Below are positions 7,616 to 15,420 of a DNA stretch of 64,000 nt, piece after piece. Each line of letters starts with the position of its first letter. Positions within the stretch are counted from its first letter, which is position 1. This DNA comes from Corynebacterium pelargi (GTDB taxonomy: Bacteria > Actinomycetota > Actinomycetes > Mycobacteriales > Mycobacteriaceae). Made by a program: the position numbers and the translations under genes. Under the pieces are notes generated by a model, which had not been told where the DNA came from, did not search any database, and worked only from the letters and a program-made list of their open reading frames with translations. The stretch is from the NCBI RefSeq assembly GCF_014635485.1, contig NZ_BMCX01000002.1:208396-272395 (forward strand). Direction: 5' to 3'.

Positions 7616-8608
7616 ATGACCAAGGCCACCACACCACCAAGCATCTTCGCCGATGTCGATACCGGCATCGACGACATGCTGGCGTTGATCTACCTATGCG
7701 CCCTGCACCGTGCAGAAGAAATCACCCTTGCCGGGGTAAGCGCTAACGCGGGCAACACCACCGCCACCATGGCGGCCAATAACACCCGCTACATCCTGAA
7801 TCTGCTGCACTGCCACGATGTGCCGGTGGCACTCGGCGCTCAAAGCCCCTTGAGGGTGCCGCTGACGATCACCCCGGAAACTCATGGCCCGGCAGGCCTT
7901 GGCTACGTGTTTGCACCTGGCAATGAACAGGCCAAAAACCTCAGCGTTGCGGCAGGAGTAGTGCCAGAGGCTCGCGTGATGCAGGCCTTGCAGCGGCCAA
8001 GCCCACTGGCTCCGGGAATCCTTGAAGATGCTCCACGGCTTTGGCGGCAGGTGCTTAACACCTACCCACAGTGCCGCTTGCTGGTGAGTGGCCCAGGTAC
8101 CTCAGTTGCCCAACACCTAGAGCTTGCCCGCGAGTTCTCCCACATCACCGTCATGGGTGGGGCAGTGGACTATCCCGGCAACACCACCGAGCATGCCGAG
8201 TGGAATTTTTGGTCCGACCCAGACGCAGCCCAAGCGCTGCTCAGCTTGCACCCCACACTGCTGAGCTTGCAGATCAGCGAGCAGATCACCATCACACCAG
8301 AAGTGCTGGACTCCCTAGCCATGCCAGCAGAACTCCACAAAGTAGTAGCCGAGGCATTGCGTTTCTACTTCGAATTTCATCAGGCAATGGGCGAAGGCTA
8401 TCTTGCCCAAGTCCACGACCTGGCGGCGGCGATGATTGCCTGCGGCACCGCCTCGTATGCCACCACTGCCTGCAAGCTAGCCCTCGATCCCGCCGATCGT
8501 GGAGCACTCAAAAGTGGGCAAGGCGATGAGGTCGCTGTCATTAGCAGGCTGGAAGCAGCAGCGGTCGAAGAAGAATTACGCCGGGCGTGTGCGCTGCTTG
8601 GCAAATAG
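7616..8608 (+). CDS. Inosine-uridine type nucleoside hydrolase
   Basis: 330 residues. The N-terminal calcium/ribose-binding motif reads DVDTGIDDMLAL (family consensus DxDxGxDDxxAL), followed by the AGVSANAGNT region, VMGGAVDYPGNTTEHAEWNF and SDPDAA, which carry the other ligands. Such enzymes split nucleosides into base and ribose for salvage or carbon use. No ribosome site precedes ATG 7616; a TAAGAT -10 hexamer (7604-7609) ends 6 bases before it, so the mRNA may be leaderless. The ECF transporter genes follow 190 bases later, suggesting the transporter brings in a nucleoside or base. Confidence 0.88.
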   Translation: MTKATTPPSIFADVDTGIDDMLALIYLCALHRAEEITLAGVSANAGNTTATMAANNTRYILNLLHCHDVPVALGAQSPLRVPLTITPETHGPAGLGYVFAPGNEQAKNLSVAAGVVPEARVMQALQRPSPLAPGILEDAPRLWRQVLNTYPQCRLLVSGPGTSVAQHLELAREFSHITVMGGAVDYPGNTTEHAEWNFWSDPDAAQALLSLHPTLLSLQISEQITITPEVLDSLAMPAELHKVVAEALRFYFEFHQAMGEGYLAQVHDLAAAMIACGTASYATTACKLALDPADRGALKSGQGDEVAVISRLEAAAVEEELRRACALLGK

Positions 8609-8652
8609 GCAGCAATGGCGTGCTATCCGGACTTGGAAGTGCAGGCAGGGGC

Positions 8653-8663
8653 GTCGAAAAGCT
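8653..8663 (+). repeat. Exact GTCGAAAAGCT element
   Basis: GGGGC then GTCGAAAAGCT, 44 bases after the nucleoside hydrolase stop. Confidence 0.6.
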
Positions 8664-8800
8664 CATGGGGGCACCCGTGTGGAAAGCACAAGCCCGTCGT
8701 GGTTGAATGCCCAAGTGTTGTGCTCGAGGTGACATAGAGCCAACCTGACCAAAGCCCAGTGGCTGCAAGCCCATGATCGGAGCCAACGCAAAGGTTATCT

Positions 8801-9586
8801 ATGTCTACAATCTCGAATCGTCGCAGTTATATCCTCACCGGTGTAGCACTTGCCATCATGGCGCTCACCTGGCTGATCCTGGTGCTCATGCACCCCGAAG
8901 ATCAATGGGACTCCCTGGCCCAAGGCCCCGGAGCGGTTGTAGCACTGCTGGGATTTAGCCTCGGAGCTATCGTCGCGCTGGTTGCCGTCATCCCCGTGCT
9001 TCACCCCCGTGCGCTCGCACTGATCCCCGTGGCTCTGGTGCTCAATATCGTGCTCGGCCAGATCGTGGGCACCAACCCGCTGCCCATTCCGCTCTACCTC
9101 GACTCCATCGGAACGGTACTGGTTGCAGCACTTTGCGGCCCGCGTGCAGGCATGGCTACCGGTGCGCTCTCGGCCCTGGTGTGGGGAACCTTCAATCCCA
9201 CCGTGGTGCCCTTCGCCGCGGACTACGCCATGATCGGCCTGCTCGCAGGTCTGGCTCCCTGGGTTACCCGCCGCTGGCTCGTGCCGATCTGGGGCGCATT
9301 TGTTGGCCTGCTGTCTGCACTCATGGCAGCACCTATCGCCTCCTTTATCTTTGGTGGTACCGCCGGAACCGGCACCGGGCTTTTGGTCAGCTTCTACCGT
9401 CAGCTCGGCCTTTCGCCCATGTCTGCGGTGTATGCGCAGTCGTTAAGCTCTGATCCCATTGACAAGGTGATCGTCTTTAGCCTGGTGCTGCTCATTGTTG
9501 CTGCCCTGCCCAAGCGCACCATGCGAGAATTTCGCCCCAAGGATGCCGCACCCAAAGCGGTAGCACCCAAGACCACTGCCGCCTAG
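8801..9586 (+). CDS. ECF transporter S component (substrate-binding membrane subunit)
   Basis: 261 residues, about six membrane segments, with the pattern of ECF S components: a hydrophobic core interrupted by the conserved stretch IVGTNPLPIPLYLDSIGTVL, an AAxxGPRAGMATGALSAL segment, and helix 5-6 loops rich in Gly and Ser. S components bind the vitamin or nucleobase-type ligand and topple in the membrane to release it. The order S-T-AA and the neighbouring nucleoside hydrolase suggest a nucleoside-related substrate, but that is inference. The stop overlaps the start of the T component. Confidence 0.8.
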   Translation: MSTISNRRSYILTGVALAIMALTWLILVLMHPEDQWDSLAQGPGAVVALLGFSLGAIVALVAVIPVLHPRALALIPVALVLNIVLGQIVGTNPLPIPLYLDSIGTVLVAALCGPRAGMATGALSALVWGTFNPTVVPFAADYAMIGLLAGLAPWVTRRWLVPIWGAFVGLLSALMAAPIASFIFGGTAGTGTGLLVSFYRQLGLSPMSAVYAQSLSSDPIDKVIVFSLVLLIVAALPKRTMREFRPKDAAPKAVAPKTTAA

Positions 9587-10254
9587 TGCTCCTTCGCCTG
9601 CCTGCCGTGCGTTTGCATCCTTTTACGCTGCTCACCTTCGCCGGATGCTCCATGGTGTTGCTGACTGCCTTAAACAATGTGGTGGCATCTGCCATTGGGC
9701 TTGGCGGAGTGATCATTGTAGGCCTGCTCGCTCGGCGCAAGGCAGTGCTTCTTACCACCGCAGCACTCGGGCTGCCGGCGGTGGCCTCGTTTAGCTTGAT
9801 GTATGGCCTGTTCGGTCAGTGGCAATCGGCGGCAGAGCTCAGCCTTCGCTTCGCCGCGATCCTGGGCTCAGGGCTGCTGTTTTTTAGCTTTATCGACGCA
9901 GACGAGATGCTTCGAGCCATGAGCACCAAAGTGCCCGCGCCGGTGGTCTTTATCCTGGGCTCCATTAGCCGGATGACCCAACTAGCCCAGCAGCGCCTGA
10001 GCACCATCGAAGAGATTCAACGCTCGCGGGGGATGAAGGTGCGCAAGTTCTCGTGGAATAACGTGCTCTTGCCCCTGATCGTGGGTATGGTCACCGACGC
10101 CGCGGTGCGCAGCAGACCCCTCCAACGCACGGGCATTGCCAGGCCAGGACCGCGCACGGTGCTCTACCCAGTAGCTGACCGCACCGCCGAGCGGGTCTTA
10201 CGATGGCTTTGTGTACTCATTACTGCCTTGGTCTGTGTTGCGGTGGTGATCTGA
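9586..10254 (+). CDS. ECF transporter T component (EcfT)
   Basis: 222 residues with several membrane helices and the EcfT coupling region near 140-160 (TQLAQQRLSTIEEIQRSRGM), whose Arg-Gly motif fits the groove of the ATPases; a second Arg-rich segment (RSRPLQRTGIARPGP) follows. EcfT is the scaffold that transmits ATPase motion to the S component. Its start overlaps the S gene (TAGTG) and its TGA overlaps the ATG of the ATPase gene, so the three are translated together. The start is GTG at 9586. Confidence 0.8.
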   Translation: MLLRLPAVRLHPFTLLTFAGCSMVLLTALNNVVASAIGLGGVIIVGLLARRKAVLLTTAALGLPAVASFSLMYGLFGQWQSAAELSLRFAAILGSGLLFFSFIDADEMLRAMSTKVPAPVVFILGSISRMTQLAQQRLSTIEEIQRSRGMKVRKFSWNNVLLPLIVGMVTDAAVRSRPLQRTGIARPGPRTVLYPVADRTAERVLRWLCVLITALVCVAVVI

Positions 10255-11525
10255 TGCAAGAGCAGCAAGAACAGCACTCGCGCCGATATATCTGGGGTGC
10301 CTCTGGCAGTGGCTTGAGCCAATACGCCTGGGAGATGGCAGAACACACGGGGGCGGCGTGGGTTGGCAATGATGCCGCGGCACACATTAGCCTGCTCAGA
10401 GCCACGGTTGAACAAGAGCTGGCCTTTGGCATGGAGCAATTGGCCATTCCGCGCGATGAGATGTTTGCGCGCATTGCCGAGGCTGCCGAGCAATGGGGGC
10501 TTGTATCGCTGCTCCAACGAGATCCAGCGAGCCTTTCTACAGGGCAAACCCGCAGAGTGGCCATTGCCAGCGCCCTACTCGTGCAGCCATCCGGCTTGGT
10601 TCTAGATTGCCCCCTCGATGGCTGCGATACCGACGCACAAGCAACGCTCGCGCAAGTGATGAGCACCTTCGATGGCGAGATCAGCATCTGCGATCGCCGC
10701 TGGACCGTGCTGGCCGACGATGCCAAAAGCTTTGAATACCGGGGTGGTGAGCTGCACCCGATGCAGCCACCGCGGCCGCAACTACAACAAGGTTCATACC
10801 TGCCGCTGGGGCAAGGCGAGGACGGCTCAGTACACGACAATGACGTCGTCTTAGAGCAGATGATTGTGCGCCGCGGCGAGCGCAAGGCTGGACGCCGGGC
10901 CGGACGGAGGGTTGGACGGAGGGTTGGCAGCGGTGGCGAGCGTGGTGCTGCACCTACCTTTGCCTTAGGGCCTGTGAGCCTGCGCTTTCCTGCAGGGGCT
11001 ATCACGCACCTTCGGGGTGCCAATGGTTGTGGCAAAACCACGCTCATGCTCGCAGCAGCAGGACTGATTCCACACGAAGGCCAGGTGCATGCGCCAACCA
11101 TTGGCTGGGTGCCAACGGCGATGGATCAAGCCTTTTCGCAGCCAAGCGCACTGCGGGAGGTGTCGTTGGGTAGTGATCAAGCCCATGCCGAGGCGGCACT
11201 TGCTTGGTGTGGTTTAGAGGAGGTTGCTCAGTTGCACCCTCTTGATCTGCCGAGCTCTCAGCGACGCTTATTGGCATTTGCTTGTGCCATCGTCCGTGGG
11301 CCTGGCGCGATTTTTCTTGATGAACCTACCGTGGGCCTTGATACCTCCGGCATTGAGCAGCTTGCGGTATTGATGCAGCGCTTTGTTCAGGGGCGGTGGC
11401 ATGAGCACCTGCGAGAACGTGGCCTTGATGTGCTCCACGAGGGGCTGCCGAGTGTTGTGTGGAGTTGCCATGAGCAAGACTTCGCTCATATTTCGGATTT
11501 CGTTGTGGATCTGCCCTTGAGCTAA
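10254..11525 (+). CDS. Fused double ATPase of the ECF transporter, one ATP site degenerate
   Basis: 423 residues from ATG 10254, which overlaps the EcfT stop. Two ABC domains are fused through an Arg/Gly linker (about 207-231). The first half has GASGSGLSQ at 15-23, where the Walker A lysine is Leu21, a good signature LSTGQ (94-98), and Walker B LVLDC (115-119) without the catalytic Glu. The second half has an intact Walker A GANGCGKT (255-262), a poor signature LPSSQ (332-336), and an intact Walker B IFLDEP with Glu357. Because ABC sites form across the dimer, the good parts pair with each other and the bad parts pair with each other: one working site, one dead one. It energises the ECF transporter. 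Confidence 0.85.
   Translation: MQEQQEQHSRRYIWGASGSGLSQYAWEMAEHTGAAWVGNDAAAHISLLRATVEQELAFGMEQLAIPRDEMFARIAEAAEQWGLVSLLQRDPASLSTGQTRRVAIASALLVQPSGLVLDCPLDGCDTDAQATLAQVMSTFDGEISICDRRWTVLADDAKSFEYRGGELHPMQPPRPQLQQGSYLPLGQGEDGSVHDNDVVLEQMIVRRGERKAGRRAGRRVGRRVGSGGERGAAPTFALGPVSLRFPAGAITHLRGANGCGKTTLMLAAAGLIPHEGQVHAPTIGWVPTAMDQAFSQPSALREVSLGSDQAHAEAALAWCGLEEVAQLHPLDLPSSQRRLLAFACAIVRGPGAIFLDEPTVGLDTSGIEQLAVLMQRFVQGRWHEHLRERGLDVLHEGLPSVVWSCHEQDFAHISDFVVDLPLS
10881..10933 (+). repeat. Short imperfect tandem repeat in the ATPase linker
   Basis: The units GGACGGAGGGTT (two copies) and related GGACGCCGGGCC encode the Gly-Arg-Arg linker between the two ATPase domains. Replication slippage could change the linker length in steps of four residues. 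Confidence 0.5.
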
Positions 11526-11634
11526 TGGCTATCGGGCTTTCCTGATCCAGTTCTTTCTCTTTGATGCTTTCCTGCTGGCGTGGCGGGTTTCTTGTGCTTT
11601 TTGTACAGCTCAGGATGGATGTATTGTGCACCAC

Positions 11635-11665
11635 TTGAGGCGTTATGTGACCGGCGTTATAGTGG
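11635..11665 (+). promoter_or_regulatory. Probable promoter of the MpaB-like gene
   Basis: TTGAGG near 11635 and TATAGT near 11658-11663 with a spacer of about 17 bases, roughly 110 bases before the start codon. The rest of the 248-base gap after the ECF operon shows T-rich sequence but no clear hairpin. Confidence 0.5.
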
Positions 11666-11773
11666 CAAGTGACACCGAGCACACTCGGTGGACCGTGAAT
11701 TCCCTACACAAGCACCACCCGGCTTGTTTTCTTCCGATAACTACACCGCCCCGAATGCCTGTAAGGAACCACC

Positions 11774-13111
11774 ATGAACGCGATCAACGAGCTGCCAACC
11801 CTTCCCCGGTCTGAGAACCCCTACGAGGACTTCCGCTACTTCTACCGCGACGGCATGCCACTTCGCCCCTCGCCGCGGCGCCGCACCGAACGGCCGTCCT
11901 GGAGCACCGTGCGTCACAACCTTTTTGATAAATGGCACCACGTGCGCGATGACTGGAGCTACGACACTCCACAAACTCGCCTGCTCGACGACCACATGTG
12001 GCAAACCGACGAGCTCGGCGCCGCCGTGGCCGAGATGTTCAAACGTGTGGGATCCAAGCAAGCTCGTGCCGATTTCGAGCTGGCTTTGGAGGAGGGCATC
12101 GACAAAGTAGCAAACCCCGAGCCAGAACTCGTCGCACTTTTCGAGCAGCTCGACCACATTCCTGAGTGGATCGACTTAGAGGCCGCAGAACGCGGACGCG
12201 TGGCCTACTACAACACCACCGAAACCTCAGAGTTTCTCACCTTCGCCTTTGGCTACTGGGCCACCACCATGGAGGATCGAACTTCTGCCGCTACCGGCGA
12301 AACTCAGATGTTTGAGCTGCGCCCATTGCAGCGTGCGATGGAAACCAGCGAGTTCTTTGTCAATACCGGTCTCCACGGCGTATTCGACCGCTTCAGCGAG
12401 GGCTTTAAATCCGCCGTCCGTGTCCGCCTGGCGCATGCTCAGGCAAATCGCTACCTAGAAAAGCTCTGGGGGCCGGAGCACTTTAATGAGTTCGGTCGCC
12501 CCATCGGATCCAGCTTCCTGGTGTCTGGAGAAGGGTGGTTCGCCCTCTTGCCGCTGGCTCTTGATGAGTTCTTCGGTCGCCCACATTCTGGGCAGGAGTG
12601 GGACGATGTGGCCATGTACTGGGCCTATATCCTCTACGTGATGGGCGCAGAGGAGCGCATCATTCCCAAGACCGGCGATGAGATGCGAAAGATGACCGAC
12701 TTTATCTTCGCCAATGGCGGTATGAGCTCGAGTTATCGCCAACAAATCGCCACCGCGTTATTCAAGATCCTGGAGATGATGAACCCCGATGCGCCACGAA
12801 AGTCGCTGGCTGGGCTCTCGCTGATCGTGGGTGAAGAAGATACGCGCTTTATGATCAGCGGCACCCGTTGGGCCGAGCTGGACTGGTCGGAGGAAGCGAA
12901 GAAGCTCGAAGCCGAGGCACGCGAGCAAGCCGCGCAAATGCGCGAGGAAGATGCGCATACCGATGCCTGGCAGCGCATGGAAGCGCGCTCCCGCGAAGGC
13001 AACCCGCCGTGGATGACCGCGCTGCGCGAGCAGATCCACCACGCCGAAGAACACGGCTTGGATGTGCCCAGCAACTTCCAGTTGCATGACGCCACCACCG
13101 ACGCTCACTAG
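11774..13111 (+). CDS. MpaB/DUF2236-family oxygenase-like protein
   Basis: 445 residues, no signal peptide or membrane segment. The central part (residues about 150-330) has the DUF2236 pattern: an ETSEFLTFAFGYWATTM helix, the VRLAHAQANRYL segment with conserved Arg and His, and a Glu/Trp-rich region (FLVSGEGWFALLPLALDEFF). This family includes MpaB-type fungal oxygenases and is related to the latex-clearing protein Lcp, which binds b-type haem through a His. The C-terminus is charged and helical. Substrate is unknown. AAGGAACC upstream supports ATG 11774. Confidence 0.6.
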   Translation: MNAINELPTLPRSENPYEDFRYFYRDGMPLRPSPRRRTERPSWSTVRHNLFDKWHHVRDDWSYDTPQTRLLDDHMWQTDELGAAVAEMFKRVGSKQARADFELALEEGIDKVANPEPELVALFEQLDHIPEWIDLEAAERGRVAYYNTTETSEFLTFAFGYWATTMEDRTSAATGETQMFELRPLQRAMETSEFFVNTGLHGVFDRFSEGFKSAVRVRLAHAQANRYLEKLWGPEHFNEFGRPIGSSFLVSGEGWFALLPLALDEFFGRPHSGQEWDDVAMYWAYILYVMGAEERIIPKTGDEMRKMTDFIFANGGMSSSYRQQIATALFKILEMMNPDAPRKSLAGLSLIVGEEDTRFMISGTRWAELDWSEEAKKLEAEAREQAAQMREEDAHTDAWQRMEARSREGNPPWMTALREQIHHAEEHGLDVPSNFQLHDATTDAH

Positions 13112-13131
13112 TGCCAACGCTGCAGGCGACA

Positions 13132-13164
13132 CCGCAGCCTCTACTCATCACTGTGAGGCTGCGG
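13132..13164 (+). terminator. GC hairpin between the MpaB-like gene and the dehydrogenase gene
   Basis: CCGCAGCCTC (13132-13141) pairs with GAGGCTGCGG (13155-13164). No T tract follows, so it may be a weak terminator or an mRNA-stabilising stem. Confidence 0.45.
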
Positions 13165-13211
13165 TGCAGCATCTCGGCGCATCGGCCTTCTGCTTTGGCA
13201 TGATGGGGCAC

Positions 13212-14069
13212 ATGAAGATCGCATGGCTAGGAACTGGACGCATGGGCACCGAGCTCGCCCTGCATTTGCTGAAAGATCATGAGGTGACGGTGTGGAATCG
13301 CACCGCTGCGAAGGCACAGAAGCTTGTCGACGCCGGCGCGACCCTCGCCAACTCTCCCGCAGAGGCAGTAAGTGGTGCTGATCTGGTGGTGACCTGCCTT
13401 TTCGGCCCGCCGCAGATCAAGGAAGTTGTGCTCGATGCCAACCTAATTCCCGATGGGGTGCCCTGGGCGGACGCCACCACCGTATCCCCAGCAGATACCG
13501 TCGATTTTGCAGAGGCCGTTCCCGCCTACGTGGCAACTCCCGTGGTTGGCTCACTTGGCCCTGCTCGTGAGGGCAAACTGGGCGTCTACGTTGGCGGCGC
13601 CGACGCCCAAGCTCGTGAGCTGGTGGCCAAAGTTGTGGCTCCATGGGCCGCTGCCAATCCTGAGCGCCTCAAAGTGGTGGACTCCGCGGCCAAGGCTGCA
13701 ACCGGCAAACTTATGGCCAACCTTGCCCTGGCTGTCAGCGCTCAGGGCGTGCTGGAGGCATTACAGCTTGCGGCTTCCAATGGTGTTGAAGCCGAGGAGG
13801 CCCTGGAGATGCTGGACTCTACTGGTCTGGCCTTTCTTAAGAATATGAAGGCGCCGTTTATCCTCGGCGAGCGTGAAACCTGCCCGGGTGATTTCACCGT
13901 GGATGCCATTGCTAAAGATGTGGCCTTGATGTTGCGCAGCGCCAATACCGTGCTGCCGGCTACCGCTGCTGCCCTGGAGAGCCTGGAAGGCCAGCAGGAG
14001 CAGGGAAGGGGAGATGAGGATTTCTCCGCTATGTTGGTGTACCGCAATAAGATCAACCCGGCCGAATAG
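13212..14069 (+). CDS. 3-Hydroxyisobutyrate dehydrogenase-like NAD(P) oxidoreductase
   Basis: 285 residues. The N-terminal Rossmann fold starts MKIAWLGTGRMGTELALHLL (GxGxMG cofactor motif) and is followed by the beta-hydroxyacid dehydrogenase features ATTVSPAD (substrate region), PVVGSLGPAREGKL and the catalytic-lysine helix GKLMANLALAV. The family reduces or oxidises small beta-hydroxyacids; the substrate here is unknown. CATGAT (13199-13204) lies 7 bases before ATG 13212, so the gene may be leaderless; ATG 13200 or 13203 in the same frame are alternatives. It is separated from DUF3068 by only 14 bases. Confidence 0.85.
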   Translation: MKIAWLGTGRMGTELALHLLKDHEVTVWNRTAAKAQKLVDAGATLANSPAEAVSGADLVVTCLFGPPQIKEVVLDANLIPDGVPWADATTVSPADTVDFAEAVPAYVATPVVGSLGPAREGKLGVYVGGADAQARELVAKVVAPWAAANPERLKVVDSAAKAATGKLMANLALAVSAQGVLEALQLAASNGVEAEEALEMLDSTGLAFLKNMKAPFILGERETCPGDFTVDAIAKDVALMLRSANTVLPATAAALESLEGQQEQGRGDEDFSAMLVYRNKINPAE

Positions 14070-14083
14070 TAGGATCAGACCTC

Positions 14084-15181
14084 ATGCTGCCAAAGTCTCG
14101 CATTCAGTCGGCGCTCGCCATCGGCATCGGCCTGTTCCTCGTCGTGGTCGGTGTGCTGGCCCCCGTGCTGCTTGATAAGGGCGTGCAGTTGCCCATGGAT
14201 CTCAAGCACAGCACCTATACGCTGCGAGACGAGGCTGCTCACAGTCGGGTGATTGGCAAGGATGTAGAAGTCACCGCACCGGTGACGCGCCAAACCCACT
14301 TCGAGATCTTCCCCGCAGCCGACGAAGAACATGCCACCTTGCAGGTCGGTGTGACCAATATGCGAGACAGCATGCAAGACGAGGTGGATAGGCTCATTAC
14401 CGCGAGTGTGTGGTCGGCAACCATCGACCGCGTCACAGGTGAGATCACCGGTCCGATGACGGTCACGGATCAGCTTGGCAATCCCCCGCGCGAAGTGCAG
14501 GCCGAAGGCGTGTGGATGAAGTTCCCTTCAGATGCGCAGCAAAGCACCTACCAGGTATTTGATCCGCTGCTGCGTGAGGCTCTGCCGGCGGAATTTAGCC
14601 AAGAAGAGCAGCGTGATGGCAGGACGCTGTATCGCTATGTGCAGCGAATTGAGCCCAAAAACGTGGCCTTGAACTACGCCGCGGTGCAAAACACCGTCTC
14701 GATTCCTCGCGATGATAAGCAAATCACCGCCTACCTCTATCACTCCGGCACCCGCGAATTCCTCGTGGATCAGGCCACGGGCCTTGTTGTGGGGTTGGAG
14801 GAGCATATCGACGACTACTACGCCACCAATACCGGCGAGCGGGTAGCAGTAGGTATGCAATTTAATGGCAGCCTCAATGAGCAGCAGGCCGAAGAGCTGC
14901 TTGCAGAAACTGATCAATTCCCCGACTGGCATATCTGGCGTTATATCTGCTGGGGCATCGCAGGCCTTGGTGGCCTGCTGACGCTCATCGGGCTGTTCGG
15001 TGCCTTCGGTACAGGCAAGAAGCAAGACAAGCCGCAGCCGGAAGCAGAAGATGGTGAAGGTGCCGCACCTGCTGCTAGCGACACGCCGCAAGAGGCGGCT
15101 ATCCTAGACCAGGATTCCACCATGTATATTCCCCTCAAAGACGCACCCAACACTGCTGAGGGTCAAAAGCCTTCCCCCTAG
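14084..15181 (+). CDS. DUF3068 (PorA-family) envelope protein
   Basis: 365 residues with one N-terminal membrane segment (ALAIGIGLFLVVVGVLAPVLL), a large extracellular domain and a second membrane segment near 288-308 (YICWGIAGLGGLLTLIGLFG) followed by an acidic/Pro-rich cytoplasmic tail. The pattern matches DUF3068, annotated in corynebacteria as porin PorA-family proteins and found next to rpoB in this genus. The actual role is not established. AGGA upstream supports ATG 14084. It lies 14 bases after the dehydrogenase, probably one transcript. Confidence 0.75.
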   Translation: MLPKSRIQSALAIGIGLFLVVVGVLAPVLLDKGVQLPMDLKHSTYTLRDEAAHSRVIGKDVEVTAPVTRQTHFEIFPAADEEHATLQVGVTNMRDSMQDEVDRLITASVWSATIDRVTGEITGPMTVTDQLGNPPREVQAEGVWMKFPSDAQQSTYQVFDPLLREALPAEFSQEEQRDGRTLYRYVQRIEPKNVALNYAAVQNTVSIPRDDKQITAYLYHSGTREFLVDQATGLVVGLEEHIDDYYATNTGERVAVGMQFNGSLNEQQAEELLAETDQFPDWHIWRYICWGIAGLGGLLTLIGLFGAFGTGKKQDKPQPEAEDGEGAAPAASDTPQEAAILDQDSTMYIPLKDAPNTAEGQKPSP

Positions 15182-15212
15182 CAGACCCGCGGGGGAGCAA
15201 CCAAAAAAGTAG

Positions 15213-15239
15213 TTGACGCTTTGGCTTTGGGGGTATAAG
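15213..15239 (+). promoter_or_regulatory. rpoB promoter
   Basis: Strong TTGACG (15213-15218) and TATAAG (15234-15239) with a 15-base spacer. The transcript leader of about 180 bases up to rpoB contains no terminator that I can see. Confidence 0.75.
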
Positions 15240-15420
15240 CTAAACCGTTGCGCTGGAATCCGTGTTGGATAGAAGCTCTGGCCTTGTTCAAGTTCGAGGA
15301 AAACGACAACTTGACAAGGTCATTCCGTGCTATCTGTGCACGATGATTCCTTAGCAGACCGAAATGCTCATTTACCAGCGGTTTTGGTGGTCAATATTGC
15401 GGGGCCATCATCCGCGCGAG

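Noticed and set aside
10881..10933. Mobile-element end or integration scar in the ECF ATPase gene
   Set aside because: The short repeats keep the frame and encode a plain Gly/Arg linker; no inverted repeats or target duplication were seen. No transposase, integrase or insertion sequence was found anywhere in the window.
15364..15420. Longer N-terminus for RpoB from ATG 15364
   Set aside because: Relatives start at the [14 protein letters not shown] position, and the added residues ([12 protein letters not shown]) do not resemble RpoB; it remains possible because neither start has a good ribosome site.
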